In this document: one piece after another, positions 32,822 to 40,841 of the stretch
Numbering within the stretch: position 1 is the first letter of the stretch
How the letters are laid out: the number at the start of each line of letters is the position of its first letter
Made by a program: the position numbers and the translations under genes
DNA from: CAVXDY01 sp963760715
GTDB taxonomy: Bacteria > Actinomycetota > Thermoleophilia > Miltoncostaeales > Miltoncostaeaceae
Length of the DNA: 64,000 nucleotides
Direction: 5' to 3'
NCBI GenBank assembly: GCA_963760715.1
Contig: CAVXDY010000003.1
Span: 1-64,000 of the forward strand
Notes under the pieces: model-generated
Told to the model about the DNA's origin: nothing
What the model saw: only the letters and a program-made list of their open reading frames with translations
The model's database searches: none

Positions 32822-34429
32822 GTGGCCGCTCGGCAGATCACCGATGTCGACCCGGGGGGAGACACGGGCCGCCGGCACCTGCCGGTGCTGCCGTCCGTCG
32901 AGCGCCCCGACCCGCCCCCGGCGGAGCCCGCCCACCGGCGCCGGCCGGATCGCGCGCTGCTCGCCGTCGTGGGCATGGCGCTGGCGTTCTCGGGGGTCTT
33001 CTCCCTGCTGTCGGTGCTGCGCTACCGCACCTTCTCAACCGGCCGCTTCGACCTGGGGAACATGGTCCAGGCGGTCTGGAGCACCACCCAGGGGCGCTTC
33101 CTCGACACCACGGACGTCTCGGGCGTGCAGTTCAACCGCCTCGGCGCCCACGTGGACCCCGTCCTGGCGCTGTTCGCGCCGCTCTGGCTGGTGTGGTCGA
33201 GCCCCGAGATGCTGCTGGTGGCGCAGGCGCTGATCGTGTCCACCGGCGCGCTGCCGGCCTTCTGGCTCGGGCGCCGCTGGCTGGGTGACGACCGCCTGGC
33301 CGTGGCGGGAGCGGCGGTCTACCTGCTCTATCCGGCCCTGCAGAGCGCCACGCTCTTCGACTTCCACCCGGTGACCCTCGCCGCCCCGCTCCTGATGTTC
33401 TGCATCTGGGCCGCGGAGGAGCGCCGGTACGCGGTGCTGGCGGTGTGCGCGGTGCTGGCCGCGCTGACCCAGGAGCAGGTGGGCCTGATGCTCGTGGGGC
33501 TGGCGGTGTGGATGGCCTGGCGGCACCCCGACCGGCGGCGCGCGGCGGTGGTGCTCGCGGCCGGCGGGCTGGCATGGGTGGTGATCGCCCTCACGGTGAT
33601 CATGCCCGCCTTCGCGATCGACGGATCCAACCCGCACCTCGGCCGCTACAGCTCCCTCGGCAACAGCCCGATCGACATCGCGCTCACGTTCGTGACGCGC
33701 CCGTGGGACGCCATCGCGATCATCGCGACGCCGGGCCGGGCCCTCTACCTGGTCGGGCTCCTGGTGCCGCTGCTGCTGCTGCCGCTGGCGGCGCCGGTCC
33801 TGGCCCTCGCGGCCGCGCCGCAGCTCGTCATCAACCTCTTCGCCAGCTCCGGCCCGGTGCAGACCGTGGACTACCACTACGCCGTCGTCCTGGTGCCCTT
33901 CCTCGTCGCGGCCACGCTGCTGGGGCTGGCGAACCTGCGCGAGCGAGGGGCGCCGAGGCGCCTGGAGCCCTGGATCCGCCGCCCCGGGATGGTGGCGGGC
34001 ACGCTCGTGGGCGCGGTGCTGCTGGCCGGCGTGTTCCAGGGGCCCCTGCCGCTGTGGGGCTGGCTGCCCGGGGGGTACGGGGGGAGCGCCCTCCACCGCT
34101 TCCGCGACGACGACCAGACCCGCGCGCTGCGCGAGGCGCTGGCGCTCATCCCCGCCGACGCCCGCGTCTCGGCGGCGAACGGCCCCGGGTCGCACCTGTC
34201 GGCCCGGCGCCGCATCCTGCTGTTCCCGAAGATCGGGAACTCCGACTACGTCCTGCTCGCGGACAACGAGCGGTACCGCGACATGGCGCGCGACCGCCCC
34301 ACCCTGCGCCCGCCCGGCTACCGCTTCGCCGCAATCCGGCTCTCCACGAGCTCGCGCTGGGAGGCCATCTACGACCGCGAGGGCGTGACGCTCTACCGGA
34401 GGCTGCCCCGGGAGCCGCGCTCCTCGTAG
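32822..34429 (+). CDS. DUF2079 polytopic membrane protein
   Basis: This 535-residue membrane protein has about ten hydrophobic helices. It carries the DUF2079 signatures: an early SVLRYRTFSTGRFDLGNMVQ segment, then VQFNRLGAHVDPVLALFAPL, then LFDFHPVTLAAPLL. The family is predicted to be GT-C-like, using lipid-linked sugars, but no member's reaction is given by sequence. The soluble C-terminal 100 residues (about 430-535) face one side of the membrane. GTG 32822 has GAGGAGG upstream. Its 3' end overlaps the LLM gene by 37 bases on the opposite strand. Confidence 0.88.
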   Translation: MAARQITDVDPGGDTGRRHLPVLPSVERPDPPPAEPAHRRRPDRALLAVVGMALAFSGVFSLLSVLRYRTFSTGRFDLGNMVQAVWSTTQGRFLDTTDVSGVQFNRLGAHVDPVLALFAPLWLVWSSPEMLLVAQALIVSTGALPAFWLGRRWLGDDRLAVAGAAVYLLYPALQSATLFDFHPVTLAAPLLMFCIWAAEERRYAVLAVCAVLAALTQEQVGLMLVGLAVWMAWRHPDRRRAAVVLAAGGLAWVVIALTVIMPAFAIDGSNPHLGRYSSLGNSPIDIALTFVTRPWDAIAIIATPGRALYLVGLLVPLLLLPLAAPVLALAAAPQLVINLFASSGPVQTVDYHYAVVLVPFLVAATLLGLANLRERGAPRRLEPWIRRPGMVAGTLVGAVLLAGVFQGPLPLWGWLPGGYGGSALHRFRDDDQTRALREALALIPADARVSAANGPGSHLSARRRILLFPKIGNSDYVLLADNERYRDMARDRPTLRPPGYRFAAIRLSTSSRWEAIYDREGVTLYRRLPREPRSS

Positions 34430-35562
34430 TCGCGCTGCGCGGCCTCCACGGCGGCCGTGCGCTCGCTGCCGGTGCGCGCCGCCGACTCCCGGGCCACCCG
34501 GTTCGAGGCGTCGATGCCCTCGAGCGAGCCCTGGAACCGGGGCATGACGTGACGCGCCATCAGCTCGTGGCTGCGCAGGACCTTCTCCCGGGAGGCCCAC
34601 TCGGTGGCCGTCACCGCGAGGCACCCGAAGCCCCCCGAGCGCTCCTGGAGCCGCTCGATGGCCGCGACGGCGTCGTCCGGGGTCCCCACCACCCAGCTCC
34701 CGGCCTCGACCATCTGGTCGATGATCGCCTCGGGCGGCCCGGGGACCGGGCGGGGCCGGCCGGTGACGCCCTCGACGTAGTCGAGCAGGAAGCGGGCCGC
34801 CCCGGCGCGGGCGTCGTCGAGTGCCTCCCGGCGGGTCTCGGCCAGGTGCACGGGCATCACCAGACGCCACTCCTCGCGGCTCACGGTGCGGCCGTTCTCC
34901 TGCGCCGACTCCTCGGCCAGGCGCCAGTGCGCCGCCAGGTCGATCGGCCCGCGCGGGCCGCGGGCGACGGTGAGGGAGAGGACGCCGGCGCCGTGGCGCC
35001 CCGCCAGGACCATCCCGGCGGGCGACTCCATGCTGGTGACGGCGATCGGGGGGTGGGGGCGCTGGTAGGGCCGGAGCTGGAGCACCGCGTCGCGCAGCGT
35101 GAACCAGCTCCCCTCGACCGTCAGCGGGGCGCTGTCGGTGAGCAGGCGCACCACCACGTCGAGCGCCTCGGCCATCATCGGCCGCAGGCGGGCGGGGTCG
35201 ATGCCCAGCATGCGCGCGTCCGTCAGGTGCCCGCCCGGCCCGACGCCGAAGTTGATGCGGCCTCGGGTGAGATGGTCGAGCTGCACGATGCGGTCGGCGA
35301 CCATCAGGGGGTGGTGGTAGGGGAGGCTCACCACGCCGGTGCCCAGCCGGATGTGCCGGGTGCGCTCGGCCGCGACCGCCAGGAAGATCTCCGGCGAGGC
35401 GATCGTCTCCCAGCCGGTGCTGTGGTGCTCACCGACCCAGGCCTCGTCGAAGCCCAGCTCGTCGAGCCTCACGATCAGCTCGAGATCGCGCTCCAGGGCG
35501 AGGGTGGGGTTCTCTCCGGGCTCGTGGTACGGCGCCATGAAGACGCCGAAGCGCATCCGCAC
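34393..35562 (-). CDS. LLM-class flavin-dependent oxidoreductase
   Basis: This 389-residue luciferase-like monooxygenase superfamily TIM barrel uses FMN or F420. Typical segments are LDELGFDEAWVGEHHSTG, IRLGTGVVSLPYHHPLMVADRIVQLDHLTRGRINFGVGPG (quoted in parts: RLGTGVVSLPYHHP, RINFGVGPG) and the C-terminal VGTPDDAVAAIERL. It resembles the limonene 1,2-monooxygenase/alkanal-type subgroup. The NpdG-like gene at 13.8 kb makes F420 use possible. GTG 35562 is leaderless-type (TAGACT six bases upstream); ATG 35556 is two codons later. The last about 60 residues are an unusual charged tail. Confidence 0.88.
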   Translation of the reverse strand: MRMRFGVFMAPYHEPGENPTLALERDLELIVRLDELGFDEAWVGEHHSTGWETIASPEIFLAVAAERTRHIRLGTGVVSLPYHHPLMVADRIVQLDHLTRGRINFGVGPGGHLTDARMLGIDPARLRPMMAEALDVVVRLLTDSAPLTVEGSWFTLRDAVLQLRPYQRPHPPIAVTSMESPAGMVLAGRHGAGVLSLTVARGPRGPIDLAAHWRLAEESAQENGRTVSREEWRLVMPVHLAETRREALDDARAGAARFLLDYVEGVTGRPRPVPGPPEAIIDQMVEAGSWVVGTPDDAVAAIERLQERSGGFGCLAVTATEWASREKVLRSHELMARHVMPRFQGSLEGIDASNRVARESAARTGSERTAAVEAAQRDYEERGSRGSLR

Positions 35563-35568
35563 CGGCCG

Positions 35569-35604
35569 AGTCTATTCGGTGCCCGGCGCCCGCCCGGCCA
35601 TACT
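35569..35604. promoter_or_regulatory. back-to-back leaderless promoters
   Basis: TAGACT (35569-35574, minus) ends 6 bases before GTG 35562, and CATACT (35599-35604, plus) ends 6 bases before GTG 35611. The two start codons are only 48 bases apart and neither has a ribosome site. Confidence 0.55.
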
Positions 35605-35610
35605 CCCCCC

Positions 35611-36519
35611 GTGAGGCTCGCGATCCCCCTCGCCGCCATCGGGCTCCTCGGGTTGGGCACGGCCACGGCCCTCGGGCCCCCGCTGCCCGGCGCGCCGTCG
35701 TGCCGGGTGCTGCCGGCGTCGAACGTCTGGAACACGCCCGTGGACGCGCTTCCGGTGCTCCCCGGCTCGGACGGCCTGATCCGCTCGATCGGGCTCGCGG
35801 AGTCCCTCCACCCCGACTTCAGCGCCCAGGGCCGCTACGGGATCCCCATCAACATCGTCCGCCGGACCACGCCCCGCCGCGCGGTGCGCTTCACCTACGC
35901 CTCGGAGTCGGACCGCGTGAGGTATCCGATCCCCGCGAAGCCCCGCATCGAGGGCGGCAGCGACCGTCACCTCCTGCTGGTCGATCGGGACGCGTGCCGC
36001 CTCTACGAGCTCTTCGGCGCCCGCCGCGGGGCCGGCGGACGGTGGACGGCGGGGTCCGGGGCGGTCTTCGACCTCGCCTCCAACCGCCTGCGCCCGGCCG
36101 GATGGACCAGCGCGGACGCGGCCGGACTCCCCATCCTGCCCGGGCTGGCGCGCTGGGACGAGGTGGCCGGCGCCGGCATCGACCACGCCCTGCGGTTCAC
36201 CGCCCCGAGCACCCGGCGGGCCTACGTGTACCCGGCCCGCCACGCCGCATCCGACTCGTCCGACCCGGCGCTGCCGCCGATGGGCCTGCGCGTGCGCCTG
36301 AAGGCGTCGGTGCCGGTCGCCGGGCTCGGGCCGCAGGCGCGGGCGGTGGTCGCCGCCCTGAAGCGCTACGGGATGATCCTCGCCGACAACGGCTCACCCT
36401 GGTACGTCACCGGCGCGCCCGATCGCCGCTGGAACGACGACGACCTGCACGAGCTGGGGCGCATCACCGGCCGGGACTTCGAGGTGGTGGACACCCGCCG
36501 CCTGCGAAACGGCCCCTGA
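35611..36519 (+). CDS. exported hypothetical protein, 302 aa
   Basis: The N-terminal 20-residue hydrophobic signal (LAIPLAAIGLLGLGTATA) is followed by a mature domain opening SCRVLPASNVWNTPVDALPV. This NVWN opening recurs in uncharacterised secreted proteins of soil actinobacteria. Two Cys (positions about 30 and 129) could pair. A near-terminal segment YGMILADNGSPWYVTGAPDRRW is strongly patterned and may be an active or binding site. There is no recognised enzyme motif. GTG 35611 is leaderless-type. Confidence 0.75.
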   Translation: MRLAIPLAAIGLLGLGTATALGPPLPGAPSCRVLPASNVWNTPVDALPVLPGSDGLIRSIGLAESLHPDFSAQGRYGIPINIVRRTTPRRAVRFTYASESDRVRYPIPAKPRIEGGSDRHLLLVDRDACRLYELFGARRGAGGRWTAGSGAVFDLASNRLRPAGWTSADAAGLPILPGLARWDEVAGAGIDHALRFTAPSTRRAYVYPARHAASDSSDPALPPMGLRVRLKASVPVAGLGPQARAVVAALKRYGMILADNGSPWYVTGAPDRRWNDDDLHELGRITGRDFEVVDTRRLRNGP

Positions 36520-36535
36520 CAGGCCGTCGGAAGCA

Positions 36536-37300
36536 CTACGCGGAGACGGTCTCTCCGTCGTCGGGCACGGCCACGCGGCCGGCCAGGCCCGCCGCCGCGA
36601 TGGCGTCCCGCAGCTCCCCGCGCGTCTCCAGGCAGTGGTTGATCGCCTCCAGGTGCACCGCGACCACGCGGGCATTCGGCGCCGCCTCGGCCACGGCGAT
36701 CACGTCGCCGGCCTCCATCGTGATGGTGCCGCCCTGGAGGAAGCGGGCTCCGCCGGCGTTCACCACGATCCAGCCGGGGTCGTGCTCCTCGATGGCCGCC
36801 GCCACCTCCGGGCACCAGACGGTGTCGCCCGCCACGTAGACCGCCGGCTCGCCCCGGGCGGCCACCGCGAAGCCGCTCACCGGCGCCAGCGCCTGGATGA
36901 GCGCGTCCTCGCGGCCGTGACGCCCGCCGGTGCGGGAGATCGAGAGGCCCTCCCACTCGATCGCGCCCGCGTCGGGCACGGCGCGCAGGTCCAGCCCCAG
37001 CTCCCCGAGGTCCGCGAGGTCGGGCGGCTGGCAGAACACCGGCAGGCCGCGGGGGAGGAGGGCGGTGACGCCGGCCGCGTCGATGTGGTCGACGTGGGTG
37101 TGGGTCAGGAGGACGGCGTCGACCCCCTCGAGGGCCTCGTCCGTGCTCACGGGCAGCGGCACGAGGGGGTTCGGCCGCTCGGCGGGGGTTCCCCGCACCG
37201 GCGCGCGGGCGCCCGGGGCGTCGAGCATGGGATCGACCATCAGGCGATGCCCGGCGATGTCGATCCACACCGTGGCGTGGCGGAGGAGCCGGACGGACAC
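36536..37300 (-). CDS. metallo-beta-lactamase-fold hydrolase (UPF0173-like)
   Basis: This 254-residue MBL-fold protein has the metal motif THTHVDHID (HxHxDH, about residue 65-72), an early LLRHATVWIDIAGHRLMVDP strand pair, the conserved VAGDTVWCPEV with its metal Asp, and VVAVHLEAINHC with the last His. The beginning resembles UPF0173/UlaG-type hydrolases that act on small phosphoesters or lactones. The substrate is unknown. GTG 37300 is leaderless-type: TAGGCT ends 7 bases upstream. Confidence 0.88.
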   Translation of the reverse strand: MSVRLLRHATVWIDIAGHRLMVDPMLDAPGARAPVRGTPAERPNPLVPLPVSTDEALEGVDAVLLTHTHVDHIDAAGVTALLPRGLPVFCQPPDLADLGELGLDLRAVPDAGAIEWEGLSISRTGGRHGREDALIQALAPVSGFAVAARGEPAVYVAGDTVWCPEVAAAIEEHDPGWIVVNAGGARFLQGGTITMEAGDVIAVAEAAPNARVVAVHLEAINHCLETRGELRDAIAAAGLAGRVAVPDDGETVSA

Positions 37301-37307
37301 GGCGGTG

Positions 37308-37313
37308 AGCCTA
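37308..37313 (-). promoter_or_regulatory. -10 TAGGCT of leaderless MBL hydrolase
   Basis: The hexamer ends 7 bases before GTG 37300 on the minus strand. Confidence 0.55.
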
Positions 37314-37327
37314 CCCGGACGCGCCCC

Positions 37328-38182
37328 TCAGCAGCCCGCGTGCCTCATGTCGTCGATCCCGCGCCACCAGTCGCCCATGGAGAGCGAGGCCCACATGGGG
37401 CTGGAGACGCAGCCGGCCACGTGGCCGTGGCCCGCGACGTGGCCGAACTCGTGAAGCAGCACGGTCTCCAGGTCCACCTGCCAGGAGGTCGGGTAGGCCG
37501 GGCCGGCCTGCCAGGGCATCGCGCGGTCGATGACGATGTCCTGCTCGAGGCCGGGCCGGCCGGCCATGACCATCCGGCAGCGGCGCACCATGAGCACGCG
37601 CCGGACCACGCGGGCCCCGTGGGCCTTGCCGACGCGGACGCGCTTGACCACCCGGGCGCGCGTGCAGCGGCGGGTGCGCGTGGTCGAGCGGGGAACGCTG
37701 GTGGTCTCGGCGCCCGCGCCGGCGATGGTGGTGCGGCCGAAGCCGACGACGTTCATCCCGTCACCCGACACCGGCGCCGACGGGGTGGTGCCGAGGTAGG
37801 TCAGGCCCCAGCGCTGGCCGCTGCGCGCGGCCAGCGCGACGAACCGCTCGGCGGAGACCCCGGCCGGGAGCCCGGCGAGGCTGACCCGGAAGCCTCCCGC
37901 GCCCTGCGCGCCGACGCTCGGCGGAATGGGGCTGGTGTCCTCGACCGCCGGGGCGGCCGGGGAGGCGGCGCCGTTGGTGACGGCCTCCGGCACCGAGACG
38001 TCGACGGCCCGGGCGAGCACCACGCTGGAGGGCGTCCCCGGCGCCGGCTGCGCGAGGTGGCCGCCCACGATCACCGAGGCGAGCGCGGCGGCGGACGCGA
38101 GGACCAGGGCGAGCAGCATGAGGATCAGCGCGGTGCGCCGCGAGACGCGGGTCCGATCCTGGGTGGTGCTCCTGCCCGTCAT
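37328..38182 (-). CDS. membrane-anchored or secreted matrixin-like metalloprotease
   Basis: This 284-residue protein has an N-terminal hydrophobic helix (about residues 18-42, no clear cleavage site), a Pro/Ala-rich stretch (50-90), a central beta region with a very basic patch (TRTRRCTRARVVKRVRVG, about 165-185), and a C-terminal metzincin zinc site HEFGHVAGHGH (HExxHxxGxxH). Three Cys flank the site. The fold would be matrixin/M10-like. The usual Met-turn is plausibly SSPMWASLSMGD. ATG 38182 is the first start before the membrane helix; a ribosome site is weak. Confidence 0.82.
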   Translation of the reverse strand: MTGRSTTQDRTRVSRRTALILMLLALVLASAAALASVIVGGHLAQPAPGTPSSVVLARAVDVSVPEAVTNGAASPAAPAVEDTSPIPPSVGAQGAGGFRVSLAGLPAGVSAERFVALAARSGQRWGLTYLGTTPSAPVSGDGMNVVGFGRTTIAGAGAETTSVPRSTTRTRRCTRARVVKRVRVGKAHGARVVRRVLMVRRCRMVMAGRPGLEQDIVIDRAMPWQAGPAYPTSWQVDLETVLLHEFGHVAGHGHVAGCVSSPMWASLSMGDWWRGIDDMRHAGC

Positions 38183-38404
38183 TCGCGATCCCGTCCGTGG
38201 GGTTCCTGCGCGTCGCATCCGACGGTCGCGCACGCGCGCGCCGCGACGACGGCTCGCGCGGCTAAGCCGCTGGTCTAGGCCGGGCCCCGGGCGACCTCCC
38301 CCCGAGACCAGGACCCCGCCTGGCCACCGCGATCGCGGGGGCGCCGTCGAGTGGAGGGAGGACGCGCCCATCCAGGCCCCTCTGCCCAAAGCGACATAAC
38401 TGTA
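38183..38404 (-). promoter_or_regulatory. long GC-rich leader of the metalloprotease gene
   Basis: No gene is visible. TACAGT (38399-38404, minus) lies in a locally AT-rich segment and is a fair -10, giving a leader of about 210 bases that is rich in potential stems (for example GCGGCTTAGCCGC near 38265). I could not match it to a known riboswitch. Confidence 0.3.
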
Positions 38405-38412
38405 GTTCCCGT

Positions 38413-38440
38413 GCGCCCGGAGGAGAGGGGTCCCGGGCGC
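38413..38440. other. inverted repeat GCGCCCGG-N12-CCGGGCGC
   Basis: An 8-bp perfect inverted repeat lies between the two divergent -10 candidates (38399-38404 minus, 38459-38464 plus). Its position suits an operator acting on both sides; this is inference. Confidence 0.35.
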
Positions 38441-38458
38441 GCCGTCCGCGGCCACGGC

Positions 38459-38464
38459 TAGCGT
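38459..38464 (+). promoter_or_regulatory. -10 TAGCGT of small Pro-rich gene
   Basis: The predicted transcription start is near 38471, giving a leader of about 29 bases that contains GGGGGG (38489-38494) before GTG 38500. Confidence 0.45.
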
Positions 38465-38499
38465 GCCCTCCGTCCGCTTCACGACCCTGGGGGGCACCC

Positions 38500-38667
38500 G
38501 TGGACAGCACGATCGCACAACGGCCGCCGGCCCTCGCCGGCCTCCGGGAGGCTCCCGAGCCTCCGTCGAATTTCACCCCTCCGGCGGCGTCGCCGGAGCC
38601 TCCGCCGCCGTCGCGGCCCGAGAGCGCCTGGCCCGACGAGAGCTACCGGGGCTGGTCCGGCCTGTAG
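38500..38667 (+). CDS. small proline-rich protein, 55 aa
   Basis: GTG 38500 follows GGGGGG (38489-38494) by 5 bases. The 55-residue product begins DSTIAQRPPALAGLREAPEP, has a Pro-rich middle (about 18 Pro in all), and ends in an aromatic tail DESYRGWSGL. GC3 is coding-like, a -10 lies upstream, and a hairpin follows 8 bases after the stop. It has no signal or membrane segment and no known family. The disordered Pro-rich body with a conserved-looking tip could be a binding peptide or a precursor; it is directly upstream of a C5-epimerase-like gene. Confidence 0.45.
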   Translation: MDSTIAQRPPALAGLREAPEPPSNFTPPAASPEPPPPSRPESAWPDESYRGWSGL

Positions 38668-38675
38668 GGAACCCG

Positions 38676-38697
38676 GGCCCGCCGCGCACCGCGGGCC
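38676..38697 (+). terminator. hairpin GGCCCGC-N8-GCGGGCC
   Basis: A 7-bp perfect stem starts 8 bases after the stop of the 55-residue gene. No U-tract is present. Confidence 0.4.
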
Positions 38698-38735
38698 TGG
38701 TATGAGAGCGCGGTGAGCCGAGCCCGACCCGATTC

Positions 38736-40139
38736 GTGAGCCGCGCCCGCCAGGGCGCCGGCCTGCTGGCGGTGGGCGCCATCGCGGCCGCGGTGGGCTT
38801 CGGCGGAGCGGCCTGGCTCGCGGGCGCCGACGAGCCGCCGGTCGTGACGGTGGTCCAGACGCCGGCGCCCGCCGCGCCCGCGGAGGCCCTGCCGCCCCCG
38901 GCGGCGCCGCCGAAGGGCGCGGAGCCCGCTCCCGAGGCGCCCCCGGCCCGGGCACAGCCCGAGCCGGATGCGCCGGCCCGGACGACGCCGGCACCCGAGC
39001 CGGCGGCCGCGCCCATCGGTCTCCCCGCGCGGGTCCTGGCGCCGCCGTCGGACCCGCCCCGCGGCGTCGTCATCCCCGCCGGGGCCGCCGTGGCGGGCGC
39101 CGACGCCGCCCACCGGACCCTGGTCGAGGCGCTCGGACGCGCCGCGCCCGGGTCCACCGACCGGGCGGACATCGGCCGGATGCTCGAGATGTGGCGTCTC
39201 TACCTCGGCCCGGACGCGCCGCCCGAGCCCGAGGGCCGCCGCCGCACGGTGGCCCGGACCCTGCGCGACAACGCCTGGTGGTTCGCCCGGCGGGGATCCC
39301 CGGCCGAGCCGACCCTGCTGCGCGACGAGGACGGCATCCTGCTCACCTACCGCGCCGGCCAGGGGTTCGCGGTCAACCCCGTGGCCACCACCGGGCGCTG
39401 GCGCGACCTGAACGACGACGTGCCGTCCGACGAGCTCGCCGACGCTCTGCTGGACATGGCGGTCGAGCGGCGCGCCGGCGACCGCGCCTTCCTGGCCTGG
39501 GAGTACTACGACGTGGCCGACGATCCGTCGGCGGTGCGCCCCGGGACGTCCGGGATGGCGCAGGCGCGGGTGGCCCTGGTCCTGGCCGACGCCCACCGCC
39601 GCACGGGCGACCCGCGCTACGCCGAGGGGGCCCTCGGCGCGCTGGAGGCCCTCACCGTGGACGTCGACCAGGGCGGCGTGCGCAGCATGGTCTCGGTGGA
39701 CCCCTCGCAGACGCCGATGCCCTGGTACGTGGAGCGCGCCTATCCGGGCGAGAGCCCGTGGAAGGGCGCGGCCCTGAACGGCTTCATGGTGAGCATCACC
39801 AACCTGCGCACCACCGCGGCCCTGCTGCGCCTGCCGACCTCCGACACGTCGGACGCTCCCGCCGCCGCGGCGCGCCTCGCCGGCGATCTGGCCGACCAGG
39901 GCGCCGCCACCCTCGCCCGGCACCTGCCCGACCACGACACGGGCTCCTGGAGCCTGTACGGCCTGCTCACCCCCGGACACCCGTGGCGCACCTATGTGGC
40001 CGACCTCAACTACCACTGCTACCACGTGCGCCTGCTCGCCCAGCTCGCCGACGACTACCCCGGCAAGGACTTCGCGCAGTGGGCTGCCACGTGGCAGGGG
40101 TACGTCGATCGGGCGGGCGCCGTGTGCCCGGCGCGCTGA
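38736..40139 (+). CDS. D-glucuronyl C5-epimerase-like exported protein
   Basis: This 467-residue protein has an N-terminal hydrophobic anchor (about residues 8-30), a long Pro/Ala linker (35-95), and then an alpha/alpha-barrel domain resembling the C-terminal domain of D-glucuronyl C5-epimerases. Supporting segments are WKGAALNGFMVSITNLR, DTGSWSLYGLLTPG and DLNYHCYHVRLLAQLADDYP. In family structures Tyr and Glu residues of this part act on uronic acids in polysaccharide. It would act at the cell surface on an acidic glycan; the substrate is not known. GTG 38736 is used although no ribosome site is seen. Confidence 0.8.
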   Translation: MSRARQGAGLLAVGAIAAAVGFGGAAWLAGADEPPVVTVVQTPAPAAPAEALPPPAAPPKGAEPAPEAPPARAQPEPDAPARTTPAPEPAAAPIGLPARVLAPPSDPPRGVVIPAGAAVAGADAAHRTLVEALGRAAPGSTDRADIGRMLEMWRLYLGPDAPPEPEGRRRTVARTLRDNAWWFARRGSPAEPTLLRDEDGILLTYRAGQGFAVNPVATTGRWRDLNDDVPSDELADALLDMAVERRAGDRAFLAWEYYDVADDPSAVRPGTSGMAQARVALVLADAHRRTGDPRYAEGALGALEALTVDVDQGGVRSMVSVDPSQTPMPWYVERAYPGESPWKGAALNGFMVSITNLRTTAALLRLPTSDTSDAPAAAARLAGDLADQGAATLARHLPDHDTGSWSLYGLLTPGHPWRTYVADLNYHCYHVRLLAQLADDYPGKDFAQWAATWQGYVDRAGAVCPAR

Positions 40140-40146
40140 CCGCGCG

Positions 40147-40755
40147 TCAGGCCCGCAGGACCGACCGGAGCGACGTGGGGCGCCACTGCGCGCCGCCGCG
40201 CGGCGTGGGCACGCGGTCGGCGTTCAGCCGGTCGCAGATCGCCTGGAGGGTCATGCCCTCGGCCCGCAGCTCGCGGATGCGCTGGGCCACGGCGGGCGGT
40301 GTGGACGACGGACGGCCGGGCCGGCGCGTGAGCGCGCGCGTGGGCGACGCGATCGAGCGGGGCTGCCACGAGGCCGCCTCGGCCAGCACCTCCCCCACCG
40401 CGCGCCCTCCGTCGGCCCGGAGGTCGAACGCCGGCTGAAGCGAGACGATCGTGAAGCCGCCGTCCATGGCCTCGCGCACCAGCTCCGCGAGGTCCGCGAG
40501 CGAGTAGGTGAGCCGGTCGAGGCGCGCCACCGCGATGCCGTCGGCCTGGCCGGCCCGGCACGCGGCCAGGGCGGCCCGCAGGCCCGGGCGCCGCAGGTTG
40601 CGGCCCGAGCGCACGTCCTCCTCGACGCTCACGAGCTCCCACCCGCCGCGCTCGGCGGCGTTGGCCAGCCCGCGGCGCTGGACGTCGAGGCTCGGCCGCT
40701 CCTCCGGGTGCTCCCGAGGGGCGACGCGGACGTATCCCACCAGGCGGCGGCTCAC
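40147..40755 (-). CDS. serine-recombinase-like protein with degenerate active site
   Basis: This 202-residue protein resembles the resolvase/invertase N-terminal domain (LVGYVRVAPRE, SLDVQRRGL, ADGIAVARLDRLTYS). It continues into a truncated Recombinase/HTH-like region (IRELRAEGMTLQAICDRLNADRVPTP and GGAQWRPTSLRSVLR). The catalytic Ser that normally follows YVRV is Ala, and the usual second Arg of the DRLSR motif is Tyr, so strand cleavage is not expected. It may now act as a DNA-binding regulator. GTG 40755 lies 8 bases after TAAAGT (minus); ATG 40779 is an alternative. It is divergent from ino1 across an inverted repeat. Confidence 0.82.
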   Translation of the reverse strand: MSRRLVGYVRVAPREHPEERPSLDVQRRGLANAAERGGWELVSVEEDVRSGRNLRRPGLRAALAACRAGQADGIAVARLDRLTYSLADLAELVREAMDGGFTIVSLQPAFDLRADGGRAVGEVLAEAASWQPRSIASPTRALTRRPGRPSSTPPAVAQRIRELRAEGMTLQAICDRLNADRVPTPRGGAQWRPTSLRSVLRA

Positions 40756-40763
40756 GGATCCGG

Positions 40764-40813
40764 ACTTTACACTATCCATGTATTCGTGTAAAACCACGAA
40801 ACAACTTTGTGTA
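40764..40813. promoter_or_regulatory. divergent promoter region with TTTACAC-N13-GTGTAAA
   Basis: This is one of the most AT-rich spots in the window. The inverted repeat TTTACAC (40766-40772) / GTGTAAA (40786-40792) overlaps the minus-strand -10 TAAAGT (40764-40769) and a plus-strand TACACT (40768-40773). GTGTA recurs at 40809-40813. It is a good candidate operator shared by the recombinase-like gene and ino1. Confidence 0.55.
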
Positions 40814-40841
40814 CGCGTTCGACCTCGGAGGAGATCTGCCC

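Noticed and set aside
38183..38404. Known riboswitch (c-di-AMP or cobalamin class) in the protease leader
   Set aside because: I could not find the conserved core sequences of either class; kept only as an unassigned leader.
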